A stretch of DNA of 64,000 nucleotides from CAIYRG01 sp963747255 (lineage in GTDB: Bacteria > Pseudomonadota > Alphaproteobacteria > Micropepsales > Micropepsaceae), in the NCBI GenBank assembly GCA_963747255.1, contig CAVVEG010000010.1, forward strand, positions 4,192 to 68,191. Direction: 5' to 3'. This document shows, one piece after another, positions 1 through 9,587 of the stretch. The translations under genes were made by a program, and so were the position numbers. The notes under the pieces are model-generated. The model worked only from the letters and a program-made list of their open reading frames with translations, ran no database searches and had not been told where the DNA came from. Numbering within the stretch: the stretch's first letter is position 1; each line of letters starts with the position of its first letter.

Positions 1-299
1 TGATCAACCAAATGCGGCAGCCGGTAACGGCCAGTCTGGCCAGGAACGCCGTTAGCGGCGCTGCACATAGCAGGGCGCGGATCGGGCAGTGCATTTTTCC
101 TGGAGCACTGAGTTCTACGCGGCATGACCACCGCATCGCACGAGGCGGATGCGCGTTAAAGTGGGGGCTTTTACTTAGGTAAAGTACCAGAGAGCATGCT
201 CGCGAAGCCACCGGCGTTCATGAAAACCTCTCATGATTCGCGCCGATGCTTGTCGCCGCCCTGCCGCACATGCGCTAACAAGCCGAATTCAGGTCGGCA

Positions 300-758
300 T
301 CAATTGCAGATGATGGCAACAGGAGTGCCTGCCCGCATGGCTGTCGCTTCTTCACCAAAAGCGCGTATCCGGTCCGTTCCTGGAATTCCCGGATTGCAAT
401 CGTATTCCACCCACATCGATTTATGATGACCCACGGATGGGTCACGGAAACCCCAGTCACGAAAAACCTTCGTATCGACTGCAATGATGCACTTCCTCGC
501 GCCGCTATCGGCAAGTTGGCCATCGCATTCGTCCTGAATGTGAACGGTAAATGCTTTGCCCTGAAGACGCATTGTATAATCCGGGCAATCGGTATCGAGT
601 TGCAGCCCTGGTTTGCAATCTTCACTGTCGTAAAGCGCCGCGTCCCAAATCCTGATTGGCTGCGGTTTTGAATCCGGGCGCGCCAATCCAAACACTGCGG
701 TGGTAACTCCCAGCAAAGCAATAACCAGCAGCTTTACCGGCGTCGTGATCGTTTTCAT
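300..758 (-). CDS. Exported protein of unknown function (152 aa)
   Basis: Not recognised as a named family. The protein starts with a short basic stretch and a hydrophobic segment (about residues 8-25), a typical signal peptide, and the mature part has several cysteines, suggesting a disulfide-containing periplasmic or secreted protein. I chose the ATG at 758 because it is preceded by a good Shine-Dalgarno (AGGGAGG). A longer reading frame running back to 1604 is only the antisense of the transposase remnant and is rejected. It is convergently placed with that remnant. Function is unknown. Confidence 0.6.
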   Translation of the reverse strand: MKTITTPVKLLVIALLGVTTAVFGLARPDSKPQPIRIWDAALYDSEDCKPGLQLDTDCPDYTMRLQGKAFTVHIQDECDGQLADSGARKCIIAVDTKVFRDWGFRDPSVGHHKSMWVEYDCNPGIPGTDRIRAFGEEATAMRAGTPVAIICN

Positions 759-833
759 CTCTGCCTCCCTGAGGCAATACATCATTATTTCCCTCGAACA
801 AATGAAGCATAGGTCCCGGATGGCCGTGACGCT

Positions 834-1822
834 TTGCGCTGGATCAGATTTGTCGAAATTTACGGCGCCGGGCGTTTCTCCTATGTGTCGCGTCACGGCC
901 ACGCCTTCATCGACCGGGCGCTTTATCTGCCGAAAGATTGGACGGACGATCCCGAGCGCCTGAAGACGGCGCATGTGCCGGACGATGAGGGCTTTGCGAC
1001 GAAACCCCAGATCGCACGCCGGATGATCGCGCGTGCGATCGCCGCAAAGGTCCCGTTCTCTTTTGTCGCGGCGGACAGCGTGTATGGCACCGGGGACATC
1101 GAGAGCGCCCTGCGCAAGGCAGGCAAGGGCTATGTCCTGGGCGTCGCCTCCAACCACGTGTTCCGTTCTTGGGGCAAGAAGCAGCGGGTTGGCGGGACGG
1201 CCGGAAAGATCGCGCAAAATCTTCCACAAAACACCTGGCGGCGCCTGTCGGCGGGCGAAGGAACCAAGGGGCCGCGCCTGCATGACTGGGCCTATCTCGA
1301 ACTGGCCGATCTCGATGCCGGCCAATACAACAGCGTTCTCGCCGGGGCGTGGACGCGAGGCCTTCTGATCCGCCGCAACATTGCCGACGGCGACCTTGCG
1401 TTCTTCTCTACGTGGTGCCCCAAGGGCATGCCCATGGAAAAGCTGGTATCGGTCGAAGGCCATCGCTGGGCCATCGAAGAAAGCTTTGAAGCCGCCAAGA
1501 ACGAACTCGGCCTCGATCACAATGAAAGCCGCTCCTGGCATGGTTGGCACCGGCATGTGTCGCTGGTCATGCTCGCCTTCGCCATGATGGCCGCCATCCG
1601 GCATCGCGCCAATGTTCCGCCGCTGCCCAAAAAAACGATGCTCCGTCTTCGGACCAAACAGCGCTCCTGATCCGATGGTCGGTCCAGGAAATCCGCCGCA
1701 TCGCCATGAAACTCGCGCAACGGCGCATCCAGCCCGCCCACGTCATCGCATGGTCTTTATGGCGCCGCGCCCATCAAGCCGAAGCGCGCCGCGCGCACCT
1801 CAAAAGGAAAAGGCAACTGTAA
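834..1822 (+). pseudogene. IS701-family transposase remnant, 5' truncated and frameshifted
   Basis: The translation matches the C-terminal two thirds of IS701-type DDE transposases: a HGHAFIDRALYLPKDW-like stretch near the new start, a VAADSVYG block, RRLSAGEG-KGPRL-DWAYL, the conserved W-IEE-FEAAKNELGLD motif (catalytic Glu region) and WHGWHRHV. The N-terminal third with the first catalytic Asp is missing; the frame opens inside the family at a TTG. Near 1628-1640 the reading frame shifts by -1 at a run of seven A after CCC, and the expected C-terminus (LLIRWSVQEIRRIAMKLAQ and a basic tail) continues in the other frame to 1822. No terminal inverted repeats were identified. A dead insertion-sequence fragment is most likely. 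Confidence 0.85.
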
Positions 1823-1859
1823 TGCTAGGCGGGCTGCGAAACCTGGTGCGACAACAGCT

Positions 1860-2348
1860 TTAAATGTCACATCCGGTATCGGTCATGGCGCCCGATCCCA
1901 ACGAATGGAGTGTGAGCAGCCCCGTGCCGGCGACGGCGATCAGGACACCCGCACCGAATACGCATGACTGCCACCACAGCAAACGCCAATTTCGCGCGCC
2001 CAGTCTGCGCGCCAATCCGGTGCATCGCTCGATTTCCTGGTGATCGCCCCCATTTTCGCTGAGCCGAGCCAGATGCATTCTCGCCCGGAGCTCGCGAAGC
2101 CGATTGATGTTCAGCCAAATTCCAGCCGATACCGACAGGGAAAAAAGCACCAGCGATGTGAGGAAAAGCAGGGCTGCGATGACGTGCCAAAGATCCGCAG
2201 GATCCAGTTCCAGATTCAGCAGGACCGTCATCAGGAAACCGGCAGCAATGACACCCATGCCGAGGATGAGGTTGTTGGCCCATGTCAGGTTGGCAAGCGC
2301 GGCTGTATGCCAGCCTGGGAAACTGCCGGATTCATCGGGGGACGGCAT
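1860..2348 (-). CDS. Small multi-pass membrane protein (162 aa)
   Basis: Three or four hydrophobic helices are visible: two close together in the first half (about residues 25-47 and 53-78, the second long), a charged cytoplasmic-looking stretch in the middle (RLRELRARMHLARLSENG), and a last helix near residues 128-150. The ATG at 2348 has a Shine-Dalgarno (GGAG, spacing 6). The divergent neighbour at 2435 is an exported protein. No family was recognised; an inner-membrane protein of unknown function. Confidence 0.6.
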   Translation of the reverse strand: MPSPDESGSFPGWHTAALANLTWANNLILGMGVIAAGFLMTVLLNLELDPADLWHVIAALLFLTSLVLFSLSVSAGIWLNINRLRELRARMHLARLSENGGDHQEIERCTGLARRLGARNWRLLWWQSCVFGAGVLIAVAGTGLLTLHSLGSGAMTDTGCDI

Positions 2349-2434
2349 TATTGCTCCGAGTTCACTGAGAACGGCCGTATTACCTGTGTATGATATTTGT
2401 CACACCGCAGGGCAAGCAAAAGGAACATTAAAGA

Positions 2435-2974
2435 ATGCGCCGAATAGCAGTGACTGTGGCACTTGCAGCCATACTGACCTCTCCGGTCCGTGCGCAATCG
2501 AGCTGGCAGGAATACAGCTATCCCGACCAGCAATTCGCCGTTTCATTTCCAGGCGAACCGACCGTTACAACACTCTCGCTCAGATCGCCGGAGGGAACGG
2601 CGCTACCCGAAACGCTCTACTCGCTGCGGCAGGAGACCGGAATATTCCAGGTCGCGGTAATCGATTATTCCAGTTACGGCATTGACGAAAGGACGGTCAT
2701 TGATCAGGCGGTTGCCGGCCTCCGTGAAAGAGGTGAGGTCAAGCTGGACATTGAAGCGCGCGTTCAACGGAATTTCGGCCGATATCTGAATATCGCTGGA
2801 AATGACGGTAGCCACACCATAGCCGCAGTGTTCTTCGGGAATAATCGCCTCTACGAGATCGAAGGAACGGTGCCCGCATCCAGTCCGGACGCGCTGTCCG
2901 GGGAAATGATTCAATTCCAGCAGTCGTTGCGCTTCATGGGCGACGCTGCGGGGCGTCGTTTCAGGGGAGGTTAG
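2435..2974 (+). CDS. Exported protein of unknown function (179 aa)
   Basis: A clear signal peptide (about residues 1-20, cleavage after VRAQ) is followed by a compact alpha/beta domain beginning WQEYSYPDQQFAVSFPGEP. That opening is typical of small DcrB/PsbP-fold-like periplasmic proteins; this fold assignment is my inference. The start ATG follows an AGGAAC Shine-Dalgarno. It is divergent from the membrane protein upstream and convergent with the MlaC-like gene downstream. No catalytic motif was seen. Confidence 0.6.
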   Translation: MRRIAVTVALAAILTSPVRAQSSWQEYSYPDQQFAVSFPGEPTVTTLSLRSPEGTALPETLYSLRQETGIFQVAVIDYSSYGIDERTVIDQAVAGLRERGEVKLDIEARVQRNFGRYLNIAGNDGSHTIAAVFFGNNRLYEIEGTVPASSPDALSGEMIQFQQSLRFMGDAAGRRFRGG

Positions 2975-3053
2975 CGAGGCTAAAGTCGCGCCCCGCGGCC
3001 TGAACATCGACAACTCAGCCAGGCACCCTCACAAGGACTCGATGCGCGGCGCC

Positions 3054-3761
3054 TTATTTGGCTGCGACACGCCTTTGAAGTTCTGCGGAAAGCTGGTCGA
3101 TATTGCCGCCGTGTTGCTGGAGATAACTCGAGAATTCGTCACGCTCCGTCACGGCCATCGAGATTCCACCAACCAGAATATCCACAATACAGTCATGGCC
3201 ATTGGCATCCTTGCGAACCCGGAAGGAAAGATCCATCCCTGCCCCGGGACCCGAATCCGCGCCGGCAATGCTTGCCGTTACCAGGGCATCATCAGTCGCG
3301 CGTTTTGTGGACCCGGTGACGGCGATGTTCTCCGAGGCAAATTGCGGATCCGAATCGAGATGAAACATATTGATGAAGTAATCCGAGAATGCGTTCACGA
3401 ACGCGTCGATTTGCTGGTCTGAGGCGCTTTTTGCGTAAGGTCCGAGAGCAAACATCGCCACACGCCTGAAATCAATTATGGAACGCAGCAAATCCTGGAA
3501 TCGGCTCTGGCGCTCCTGGGGGGCGAGGCGGGTGTCTTTGAGAATGGAAAAGCCTTTTTCAACGCTCTGCCGAACGAAACTCTCCGCCGTAGTAGCTTCA
3601 GCGTGAGCTGCTGAGACGCCCGACAAGACCACGACGGTACCGGCAAAAATACAAGGCACAACGGCGCGTGCGAGCGCCACATACGGACGATAAAGAGCGC
3701 CAACCCTCGTACCGCTCGAAAGCGGGTGCTTGTTGCTGCCGCCTGCCAAACTTATCTTCAT
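3054..3761 (-). CDS. MlaC/Ttg2D-like phospholipid-binding ABC transporter substrate-binding protein
   Basis: The mature protein (after a long signal peptide ending near AHA) matches the MlaC/Ttg2 family: FVRQSVEKGFSIL, a FQDLLRSIIDFRRVAMFALGPYAKSAS block and F-DYFINMF, with a C-terminal beta-rich half. MlaC proteins carry phospholipids across the periplasm between the outer-membrane lipoprotein MlaA and the inner-membrane MlaFEDB complex. No mla permease or ATPase genes are next to it, so it is an orphan copy. I set the start at 3761, an ATG with GGAG upstream, rather than the in-frame ATG 30 bases earlier. The N-terminus before the hydrophobic stretch is unusually long and charged. Confidence 0.75.
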   Translation of the reverse strand: MKISLAGGSNKHPLSSGTRVGALYRPYVALARAVVPCIFAGTVVVLSGVSAAHAEATTAESFVRQSVEKGFSILKDTRLAPQERQSRFQDLLRSIIDFRRVAMFALGPYAKSASDQQIDAFVNAFSDYFINMFHLDSDPQFASENIAVTGSTKRATDDALVTASIAGADSGPGAGMDLSFRVRKDANGHDCIVDILVGGISMAVTERDEFSSYLQQHGGNIDQLSAELQRRVAAK

Positions 3762-3903
3762 AGGGGAGTCTCCATACCGTCTTGCCGTCACATTCTGGAG
3801 AACGGCCGGATGGTGCAGCAGTTCCGTCGCGGAACAAGGCTCGCAATCCGAAATCGCGGTGGAACCGATTCTCGGAGCCCGGGATACGGGTTTTCCTGCA
3901 AAG

Positions 3904-3920
3904 GCAGCCCTACAGGCTGC
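3904..3920 (-). terminator. Hairpin at the end of dinB
   Basis: A GCAGCC/GGCTGC stem with a 5-base loop overlaps the dinB stop codon. In minus-strand orientation it is followed by CTTTGC, only a weak U-rich tail. It may act as a transcription terminator for dinB; this is inference. Confidence 0.3.
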
Positions 3921-5164
3921 GGCCTTTTATGATGGCCGTTCGCCCAAATTTGCTTCGTACCCGATCCATCGCACGCTCGACGGCCGCACGGCGCACACGC
4001 GCGGGATCGAGCAACCGGGACCGGTCACATTCGGCTTCGGCGTGCAGCTGACCGAGGCCTATACCCAGCAGCCGGAACGCCTCACCATTGGCTTCCCGTT
4101 TCAGCAACGATCGTGCGGTCTGAAAAATGACATCCGAAAACTGCGTCGGCTCATCCAGGCTGATGCTTCGCGTCCGTATGCGGAACGCCCAGGTTTTCAA
4201 TTTCAGAGTGACCGTGCGGCCGCCAAGTCCCGCCGCTTTGGCGCGTGTGGACAGGCGCTCCGCCTGTTGCCACAACATCCCTTCAAGCTCCGAAAATGCG
4301 CAAATATCCTGCTCGAAAGTGGTTTCTGCCGAGATGGTTTTGGTCTCATGGCCTGAGTTCGACCCGGGAGTCGTCTTCGCCATTCGCCATGCGATTCAGC
4401 CATGCGCCGGATTCGCCAAAACACCTGGTAAGCTCAACAATACCGGCGCGCTGCAATTGGCCCACCGTGCTGATTCCGGCCTTTGCAAGCTTTGCCTGCA
4501 GCGCGGGTCCAACGCCGCGGAGTATGGCGACCGGTTTGTCGGCGAGAAATGACTTTGCTTCGGATTTCCCGATCACTGCAAAACCAGCCGGTTTGTCCAG
4601 GTCGGATGCGAGCTTGGCGAGAAATTTGTTACACGAGAGACCGACCGAAACAGTGATGCCAATATCCTGTTCGATGCGGCCGGCCAATCTCGCCAGGGTG
4701 ATCGCCGGATTCGCCCGATGAAGGCGTTCCGTACCGGACAAGTCGAGATAGGCTTCATCGAGCGACACGGGCTCGACGAGGGGCGTCACCGTGTCCAGGA
4801 GACTCCGGACTTGTCGCGCAACCTCGGCGTATTTGTTCATATCCGGCGGGACGACAACCGCGCCCGGACACCGTTTCAACGCTTGATACATTGGCATCGC
4901 CGATCTGACGCCGAATTTTCGCGCGGCATAGCATGCGGTGAGAACCACCGCGCGGTGGCTGCGGCCGCCCACGATAACCGGCTTTTCCGCGAGCTCCGGG
5001 TTATCGCGCTTTTCGACGGACGCATAGAACGCATCACAATCGATGTGGGCAATCCTGAGCAGGTTCAGCTCGGGATGCGCACAGATGCGGTATGATCCGC
5101 AATGTCCGCAGACAGGGGCGTCTGGAAAGAGTTCTTTCAGACAATCGCGGCAGAAGCCCGGCAA
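3910..5164 (-). pseudogene. dinB: DNA polymerase IV (DinB), interrupted by one frameshift
   Basis: Family Y translesion polymerase. The N-terminal part (5164 to about 4346) has a Cys-rich zinc-ribbon extension (CRDC...CGHC), common in alphaproteobacterial DinB, then the palm with HIDCDAFYASVEKRDNPEL and the catalytic SLDEAYLD motif, and helix-hairpin-helix DNA-binding residues (LRGVGPALQAKLAKAGI). The frame closes at a TGA at 4346-4348, but the expected continuation (HETKTISAETTFE and the little-finger domain) runs in the +1 frame down to 3910. Joining them gives about 417 residues, the normal length. The start is a TTG with CGGAG upstream. Either a sequencing indel or a decayed gene; if real, the catalytic half survives without the little finger. 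Confidence 0.85.
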
Positions 5165-5332
5165 GGTCGGCTCCGAATCGACGTCGATACATGGTGTTCC
5201 AACCGGTCGGTTGACTCAAGCTGAGGCGCCATGTCGCCCAGTTCGGGGAAGGCACGCGCGGCCATCCGGGTTATGGTTTGGCGGCCCGTTATCCCACGCT
5301 ATATGAAACCCTGCAGAAGATGGAAGGAACGC

Positions 5333-6829
5333 ATGGCGTTGGTTTCCCCAGCCGTTGAGCTGTTCAGATTCGACAACAGTTACGCGCGTTTGCCGGACCG
5401 ATTTTTCGCCCGTCACGCACCGACCCCCGTCGCTGCGCCGTGGCTGATTCGCCTTAACGACAAGCTTGCCCTCCAACTCGGGCTCGATCCGGCGAAGCTG
5501 TCTACTCCGGGGGGGATCGAGTTTCTTGCGGGTAATCGCGTGCCCGAAGGTGGTGAACCAATCGCTATGGCATATGCCGGCCACCAGTTTGGCAATTTTG
5601 TTTCGCAACTGGGCGACGGCCGGGCCGTTCTGCTCGGCGAAATCATCGGCAGTGATGGTACACGCCGCGATATCCAGCTCAAGGGTTCGGGCCGAACTCC
5701 GTTCTCCCGGCGGGGCGATGGACGAGCGGCGCTTGGGCCGGTGCTGCGCGAATACATCGTCAGCGAGGCGATGGCGGCACTCGGAATCCCGACTACCCGG
5801 TCGCTTGCAGCCGTTGCCACCGGTGAGACCGTTTGGCGCGAAACCGCGCTGCCTGGCGCGGTCCTTACCCGCGTTGCGTCCAGCCACATTCGTGTCGGCA
5901 CCTTCCAGTTCTTTGCGGCCCAAAGAGATGTAGAGGCAATCCGCCAACTCGCCGATCACGTCATATCGCGGCATTATCCGGAAGCGGCTCTGGCCCCAAA
6001 CCGCTACCGCGCGCTGCTCGACCTGGTGATTTCGCGCCAGGCGGAGTTGATCGCGCAATGGATGCTGGTTGGCTTCATTCATGGCGTCATGAATACCGAT
6101 AATATGTCAATTGCGGGCGAGACCATCGACTATGGTCCTTGTGCCTTCATGGACAATTATCATCCGGCGACGGTGTATAGCTCGATCGACACCGGAGGCC
6201 GCTACAGCTACGCCAATCAGCCGCGGATCGCGCAGTGGAACCTTGCCCGGTTGTCGGAGACGATGTTGTCCCTGCTGGCAGATGAGGAGAATGCTGCTGT
6301 CAAAGAAGCGCAGGAGGCAATCGACGCCTTCGCCGACCAGTTTGAGTTGGCCTACGGCGAGGGGCTCAGTCGCAAGCTCGGCCTCTTGCGATCGCAACCG
6401 GGCGATCTCTCCCTGGCGCACGATCTTCTCGAACGCATGGCGCATAATGGCGCCGATTTCACCCTGACCTTCAGGCGGCTCTGCGACGCAGTCTCCGGTT
6501 CTGATGGCGATACGGCTGTGCGCAGCCTGTTCGCCGATGCGGGCGCCTTCGACACCTGGGCGGTTAATTGGCGCCGGCGGCTTGCCGAAGACGGCTGTGA
6601 ACCGGCCGAATGTTCAAAGGTGATGCGTGCTGCGAATCCGGCGTTCATTCCGCGAAATCATCTCGTGGAGGAGGCGATCTCCGCGGCGGTCAATGATCGG
6701 GATTTTTCACCATTCGGGGCACTGCTGACCGTGCTGTCCGCGCCTTTCGAAGATCAGCCAGTTTTCAGCCGCTACGCCGATCCTCCGCGCCCTGACCAAG
6801 TGGTGCACCAGACGTTCTGCGGAACTTGA
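5333..6829 (+). CDS. selO: Protein adenylyltransferase SelO (YdiU family)
   Basis: Intact 498-residue member of the SelO/YdiU pseudokinase-fold family, which transfers AMP from ATP to Ser, Thr or Tyr of proteins, linked to oxidative-stress control. Visible family blocks: YAGHQFGNFVSQLGDGRA, DIQLKGSGRTPFSRRGDGRA with the nucleotide-binding Lys and Arg residues, SSHIRVGTFQ, HGVMNTDNMS with the catalytic Asp and metal-binding Asn, and DYGPCAFMD with the second metal-binding Asp. It ends in the usual short Cys-containing tail (FCGT). I chose the ATG at 5333 (GGAAGGA upstream) over the longer frame from 5231 because family homology begins there. It is divergent from dinB. Confidence 0.93.
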   Translation: MALVSPAVELFRFDNSYARLPDRFFARHAPTPVAAPWLIRLNDKLALQLGLDPAKLSTPGGIEFLAGNRVPEGGEPIAMAYAGHQFGNFVSQLGDGRAVLLGEIIGSDGTRRDIQLKGSGRTPFSRRGDGRAALGPVLREYIVSEAMAALGIPTTRSLAAVATGETVWRETALPGAVLTRVASSHIRVGTFQFFAAQRDVEAIRQLADHVISRHYPEAALAPNRYRALLDLVISRQAELIAQWMLVGFIHGVMNTDNMSIAGETIDYGPCAFMDNYHPATVYSSIDTGGRYSYANQPRIAQWNLARLSETMLSLLADEENAAVKEAQEAIDAFADQFELAYGEGLSRKLGLLRSQPGDLSLAHDLLERMAHNGADFTLTFRRLCDAVSGSDGDTAVRSLFADAGAFDTWAVNWRRRLAEDGCEPAECSKVMRAANPAFIPRNHLVEEAISAAVNDRDFSPFGALLTVLSAPFEDQPVFSRYADPPRPDQVVHQTFCGT

Positions 6830-7172
6830 AGTCAGAGTGGTAGAGCGAATTTGGGTTCGGCGGTTACAATTCATTTACCACAATGGCGTTAATTGAAACT
6901 CGACTTTGACAGTTGAGGACGGCGATGTTTCAAGCACCTGAAATTGCGACATACCGCGCGACGGCCTGTGAACTGCGAACGGCCGCCGCGGGAGTCCTCC
7001 GACAGCACTGAGCGACGTCTTTTTCTCATTGCGGCTGCCGCATTCGACCAGATGGCCTCATGGTTGCCGCTGAATTTCCATAACAGTTCAGCTGCTCCGC
7101 AATTTTTGGCTGCGTAGAGAATCAGGCAGGGAAGCCGGGTACCGCGGAGCCCGCGGCCACCCGGCTTCGCCG
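6830..7172. other. Intergenic stretch without a recognisable gene
   Basis: Convergent gap between selO (plus) and the NHL-repeat gene (minus). No open frame with family signal was seen. The only structure noticed is the hairpin at 7131-7168, listed separately. Confidence 0.5.
7131..7168 (-). terminator. Strong inverted repeat just past the NHL gene
   Basis: Ten-base arms GAAGCCGGGT and ACCCGGCTTC flank a GC-rich centre that itself contains CCGCGG repeats. It lies a few bases beyond the minus-strand stop at 7173. There is no clear U run, so it is either a stem-type terminator or an mRNA 3'-end stabiliser. Confidence 0.45.
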
Positions 7173-8330
7173 TTACTGAACCGGCGCGAATTTCTGGACG
7201 CGTTTCCCCGCATCCACTTCACCCGTGTACAGATTGCCCTTTGAATCCATCCACGCGACATGCAGGTAGGTGAAGAATCCGCCCTGGTGGCCGGAATGAC
7301 CGATCTTTCCGACGGTTTTCCCGGTCTTGCGCTCCACCTGCCACACCACATTATTCATGATGTCGGCGATATAAACGTATTTCTGCTGGGGATCCGGCGA
7401 GAAGTCGATCGAGCCGACGGAGCCATTCTTCATCGTATTGTTGGCGACGAAAAACTCCTGAACAAATTTGCCGGCTTTGGTGAACACCTGAACACGGTCA
7501 CCTCCCCGGTCGCAAACATACACCAGCCCGTCTTTTGATAGCCGCACGCAATGGACCGGCTCGCGAAAATCCCTTGCCGGCGGGCCATTCGGGCTATGCG
7601 GAGGCGCCGGATCATTGCTGATTTCCGAAAGGGACTTTCCGTAAGCGCCCCAACCGCGTTTGAACTTGCCTGTATCAAGGTCGTAAACCATCACGCGCTT
7701 GTTGAGATAACCATCGGCGATATAGATCTCGTGCGCATCCTCATCGAGAGCAGCCGCTGCCACGCCGCGCAGCAGCAGATCGGTCTGCTGGTTGTCCTGC
7801 TTCTGCTCGCTGGCGGGGACTTTCGGCCCGCGATGGCCCCAGTCGGAAATGAACTTTCCATCCTGGGTGAATTTCAGAAGAGAATCGCCGGCCTGGGCTC
7901 CGCCGATCCAGACATTGTGTGCGCGATCCACGAATATCGTGTGTTCGGAGCCGGGCCAACCCGGAACTTCGTTGGGCTTGCCCCAGGCGCGCAGCAGGTT
8001 TCCGTCAACGTCGAATTCATATACGGCGGGCGAGTGCACGCAGCATTCGGCAGTAGGCGGATTATCTTCCGCAAGGGCTTCGCGCGGCGTCATATCGCGA
8101 GGCCGGTTCAGCACCCAGATATGATCGTCCTGATCGACGAACATTCCGGTGACGCCTTCCATGGTCCATTTGTTCGGCAATTCCTTCGGCCATGTCGGGT
8201 CATACCGGTATTTGGGAGGGGATGAGCCCTCGTCTGAAGCCGAACGCGACGGCTCGGTTGCAATCACCGTACCTGAAATCGCAAGCACCGGCACGGCCGC
8301 CGCCAGGATCCACCTCCAACCCGTTTTCAT
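7173..8330 (-). CDS. Exported NHL-repeat beta-propeller protein (385 aa)
   Basis: Signal peptide (about residues 1-25) followed by successive NHL-type blades: MEGVTGMFVDQDDHIWVLNRP, HTIFVDRAHNVWIGG, GVAAAALDEDAHEIYIADG-LNKRVMVYDLDTGKF, VHCVRLSKDGLVYVCDRGGDRVQVFTKAGKF and LHVAWMDSKGNLYTGEV. The fold is a periplasmic six-bladed propeller. Family members bind or hydrolyse small substrates or are electron-transfer accessories; the role here is unknown. The ATG at 8330 has GGAG upstream. It is the last gene of a minus-strand run with the hydrolase (8497) and the secreted paralog (9588), so probably co-transcribed. Confidence 0.75.
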   Translation of the reverse strand: MKTGWRWILAAAVPVLAISGTVIATEPSRSASDEGSSPPKYRYDPTWPKELPNKWTMEGVTGMFVDQDDHIWVLNRPRDMTPREALAEDNPPTAECCVHSPAVYEFDVDGNLLRAWGKPNEVPGWPGSEHTIFVDRAHNVWIGGAQAGDSLLKFTQDGKFISDWGHRGPKVPASEQKQDNQQTDLLLRGVAAAALDEDAHEIYIADGYLNKRVMVYDLDTGKFKRGWGAYGKSLSEISNDPAPPHSPNGPPARDFREPVHCVRLSKDGLVYVCDRGGDRVQVFTKAGKFVQEFFVANNTMKNGSVGSIDFSPDPQQKYVYIADIMNNVVWQVERKTGKTVGKIGHSGHQGGFFTYLHVAWMDSKGNLYTGEVDAGKRVQKFAPVQ

Positions 8331-8496
8331 CAATGTGCTCCATCATTTCTGCTGAATGCCGATTGCGCCGTCCGTTCGCACGGTTGCAGCCGTCCCGCAC
8401 ATACCGAAACGCCGCGCATGAGGTAATGCCATGCGGCAAAAAAATGAACGTGAAATCTGCCGGTGAAGTGCAGGGGCGGTTTGACGCTCACGTTTG

Positions 8497-9564
8497 TCAC
8501 GCGGTGAAAAATCCGGCGAACCGGTCATAGACCTGATCGGCAACATCCCAATGCAGGTAATGACCGGAGTTGAAGGGCTCGGCATTCACCAGATTGCTCG
8601 CATATTTACGCCACACGGTTGGATATTCTTCCGTGGGCGGCGCTCCGCGCGTACCCCACAAAATCAGCAGCGGATTTCCGATCTGCCGGTCTTTGTCGGA
8701 CGCGTCCATTTCAAAATCGATGGTGGCATTGGCCCGGTAGTCATGGCACGCGCCCTTGATCGTCTTCGGCGTCCAGCAACGGACAAACTCGTCGAACACC
8801 GGTTTGGGCAGTGAGGCAATGCCGCCGCCTCCGCGATTTCGCAAAAACCACTCGGCGGGTACCGCGCTGATCATCGTTTCGGGAAAGGGTTCCGGCTGGG
8901 CAAGAAACATCCAGTGCCAGGTGCCCATCGCCCAATTCTTTGTCGTATTCGTAAGCACGTGATAGGTGGGGAGCATGTCCAGCAGCGACACTTTCAGCAC
9001 ACGTTCGGGGTGATCGAGGCACATCCGATGGCTCAGTCGCGCACCGCGATCATGGCCCACAAGATAGAATTGCCCGTGACCGAGTTGATCCATGATCTCG
9101 ATCATGTCCTCGGCCATGGCGCGCATGCTGTAATTGATGTTGTTGCTGCCCGGCTCCGGTAGCGAACTGTCGCCATAGCCGCGCAGATCCGCAAGGACGA
9201 CGTGGTAGCGCTGTGCCAGGCGAGCCGCGATTCGGTACCACGAGACGTGGCTCACGGGATAACCGTGCAGCATCAGCAAGGGAGCGCCGGAGCCGCCGTG
9301 GCGTACGCGTATCACGGCGCCCCTGGTCCGCATATCGAGATGCCTGAATCCCGGAAAAAACGCGGCAATCTCTGCGCTCCCCCAGCGTGTTGGATCACGC
9401 GCGTAATCGGCAGCGGTTGCTTCTGCGATAATCGCCGCCGATTGAGCCGTTGCGGGCGTTCCGATGCCCGCGGCTGCTGCGGCCACGGATATCGCTTGCA
9501 CCAGATTGCGGCGGCTTATGCGGTCCTCATCCGGCGCGGGAGAAATGACAGCCTGATCTTCCAT
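8497..9564 (-). CDS. Tat-exported alpha/beta hydrolase, haloacetate-dehalogenase-like
   Basis: Residues 1-42 form a twin-arginine signal (RRNLVQ then an Ala-rich hydrophobic run). The catalytic domain has the oxyanion HGYPVSHVSW, ADLRGYGDSS and an Asp nucleophile in VGHDRGARLSHR, as in haloacid and epoxide hydrolases rather than a Ser elbow. TWHWMFLAQPEPFPE resembles the halide-binding His-Trp of fluoroacetate dehalogenases. The base His is in NSGHYLHWD. The expected reaction is hydrolytic cleavage of a carbon-halogen or ester-like bond. The Tat signal is unusual, since well-known fluoroacetate dehalogenases are cytoplasmic. It lies 23 bases downstream of the secreted paralog gene; substrate not predictable. 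Confidence 0.8.
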   Translation of the reverse strand: MEDQAVISPAPDEDRISRRNLVQAISVAAAAAGIGTPATAQSAAIIAEATAADYARDPTRWGSAEIAAFFPGFRHLDMRTRGAVIRVRHGGSGAPLLMLHGYPVSHVSWYRIAARLAQRYHVVLADLRGYGDSSLPEPGSNNINYSMRAMAEDMIEIMDQLGHGQFYLVGHDRGARLSHRMCLDHPERVLKVSLLDMLPTYHVLTNTTKNWAMGTWHWMFLAQPEPFPETMISAVPAEWFLRNRGGGGIASLPKPVFDEFVRCWTPKTIKGACHDYRANATIDFEMDASDKDRQIGNPLLILWGTRGAPPTEEYPTVWRKYASNLVNAEPFNSGHYLHWDVADQVYDRFAGFFTA

Positions 9565-9587
9565 ACCTTGTTTCCTCCCGTCTTTGA

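Noticed and set aside
300..1604. Long minus-strand open frame (434 codons) across the transposase remnant
   Set aside because: Only its last 152 codons have a signal peptide and ribosome site; the rest is antisense to a clear transposase.
1625..1645. Programmed -1 frameshift at A7 in the transposase
   Set aside because: Several IS families do use A-rich slippery sites, but this copy lacks its N-terminus and IS701 transposases are normally one frame.
4340..4390. Programmed +1 frameshifting in dinB (CTC-AGG-C near the TGA resembles the Ty1-type site)
   Set aside because: DinB has no known recoding, and several unrelated genes nearby have similar shifts, so an indel is simpler.
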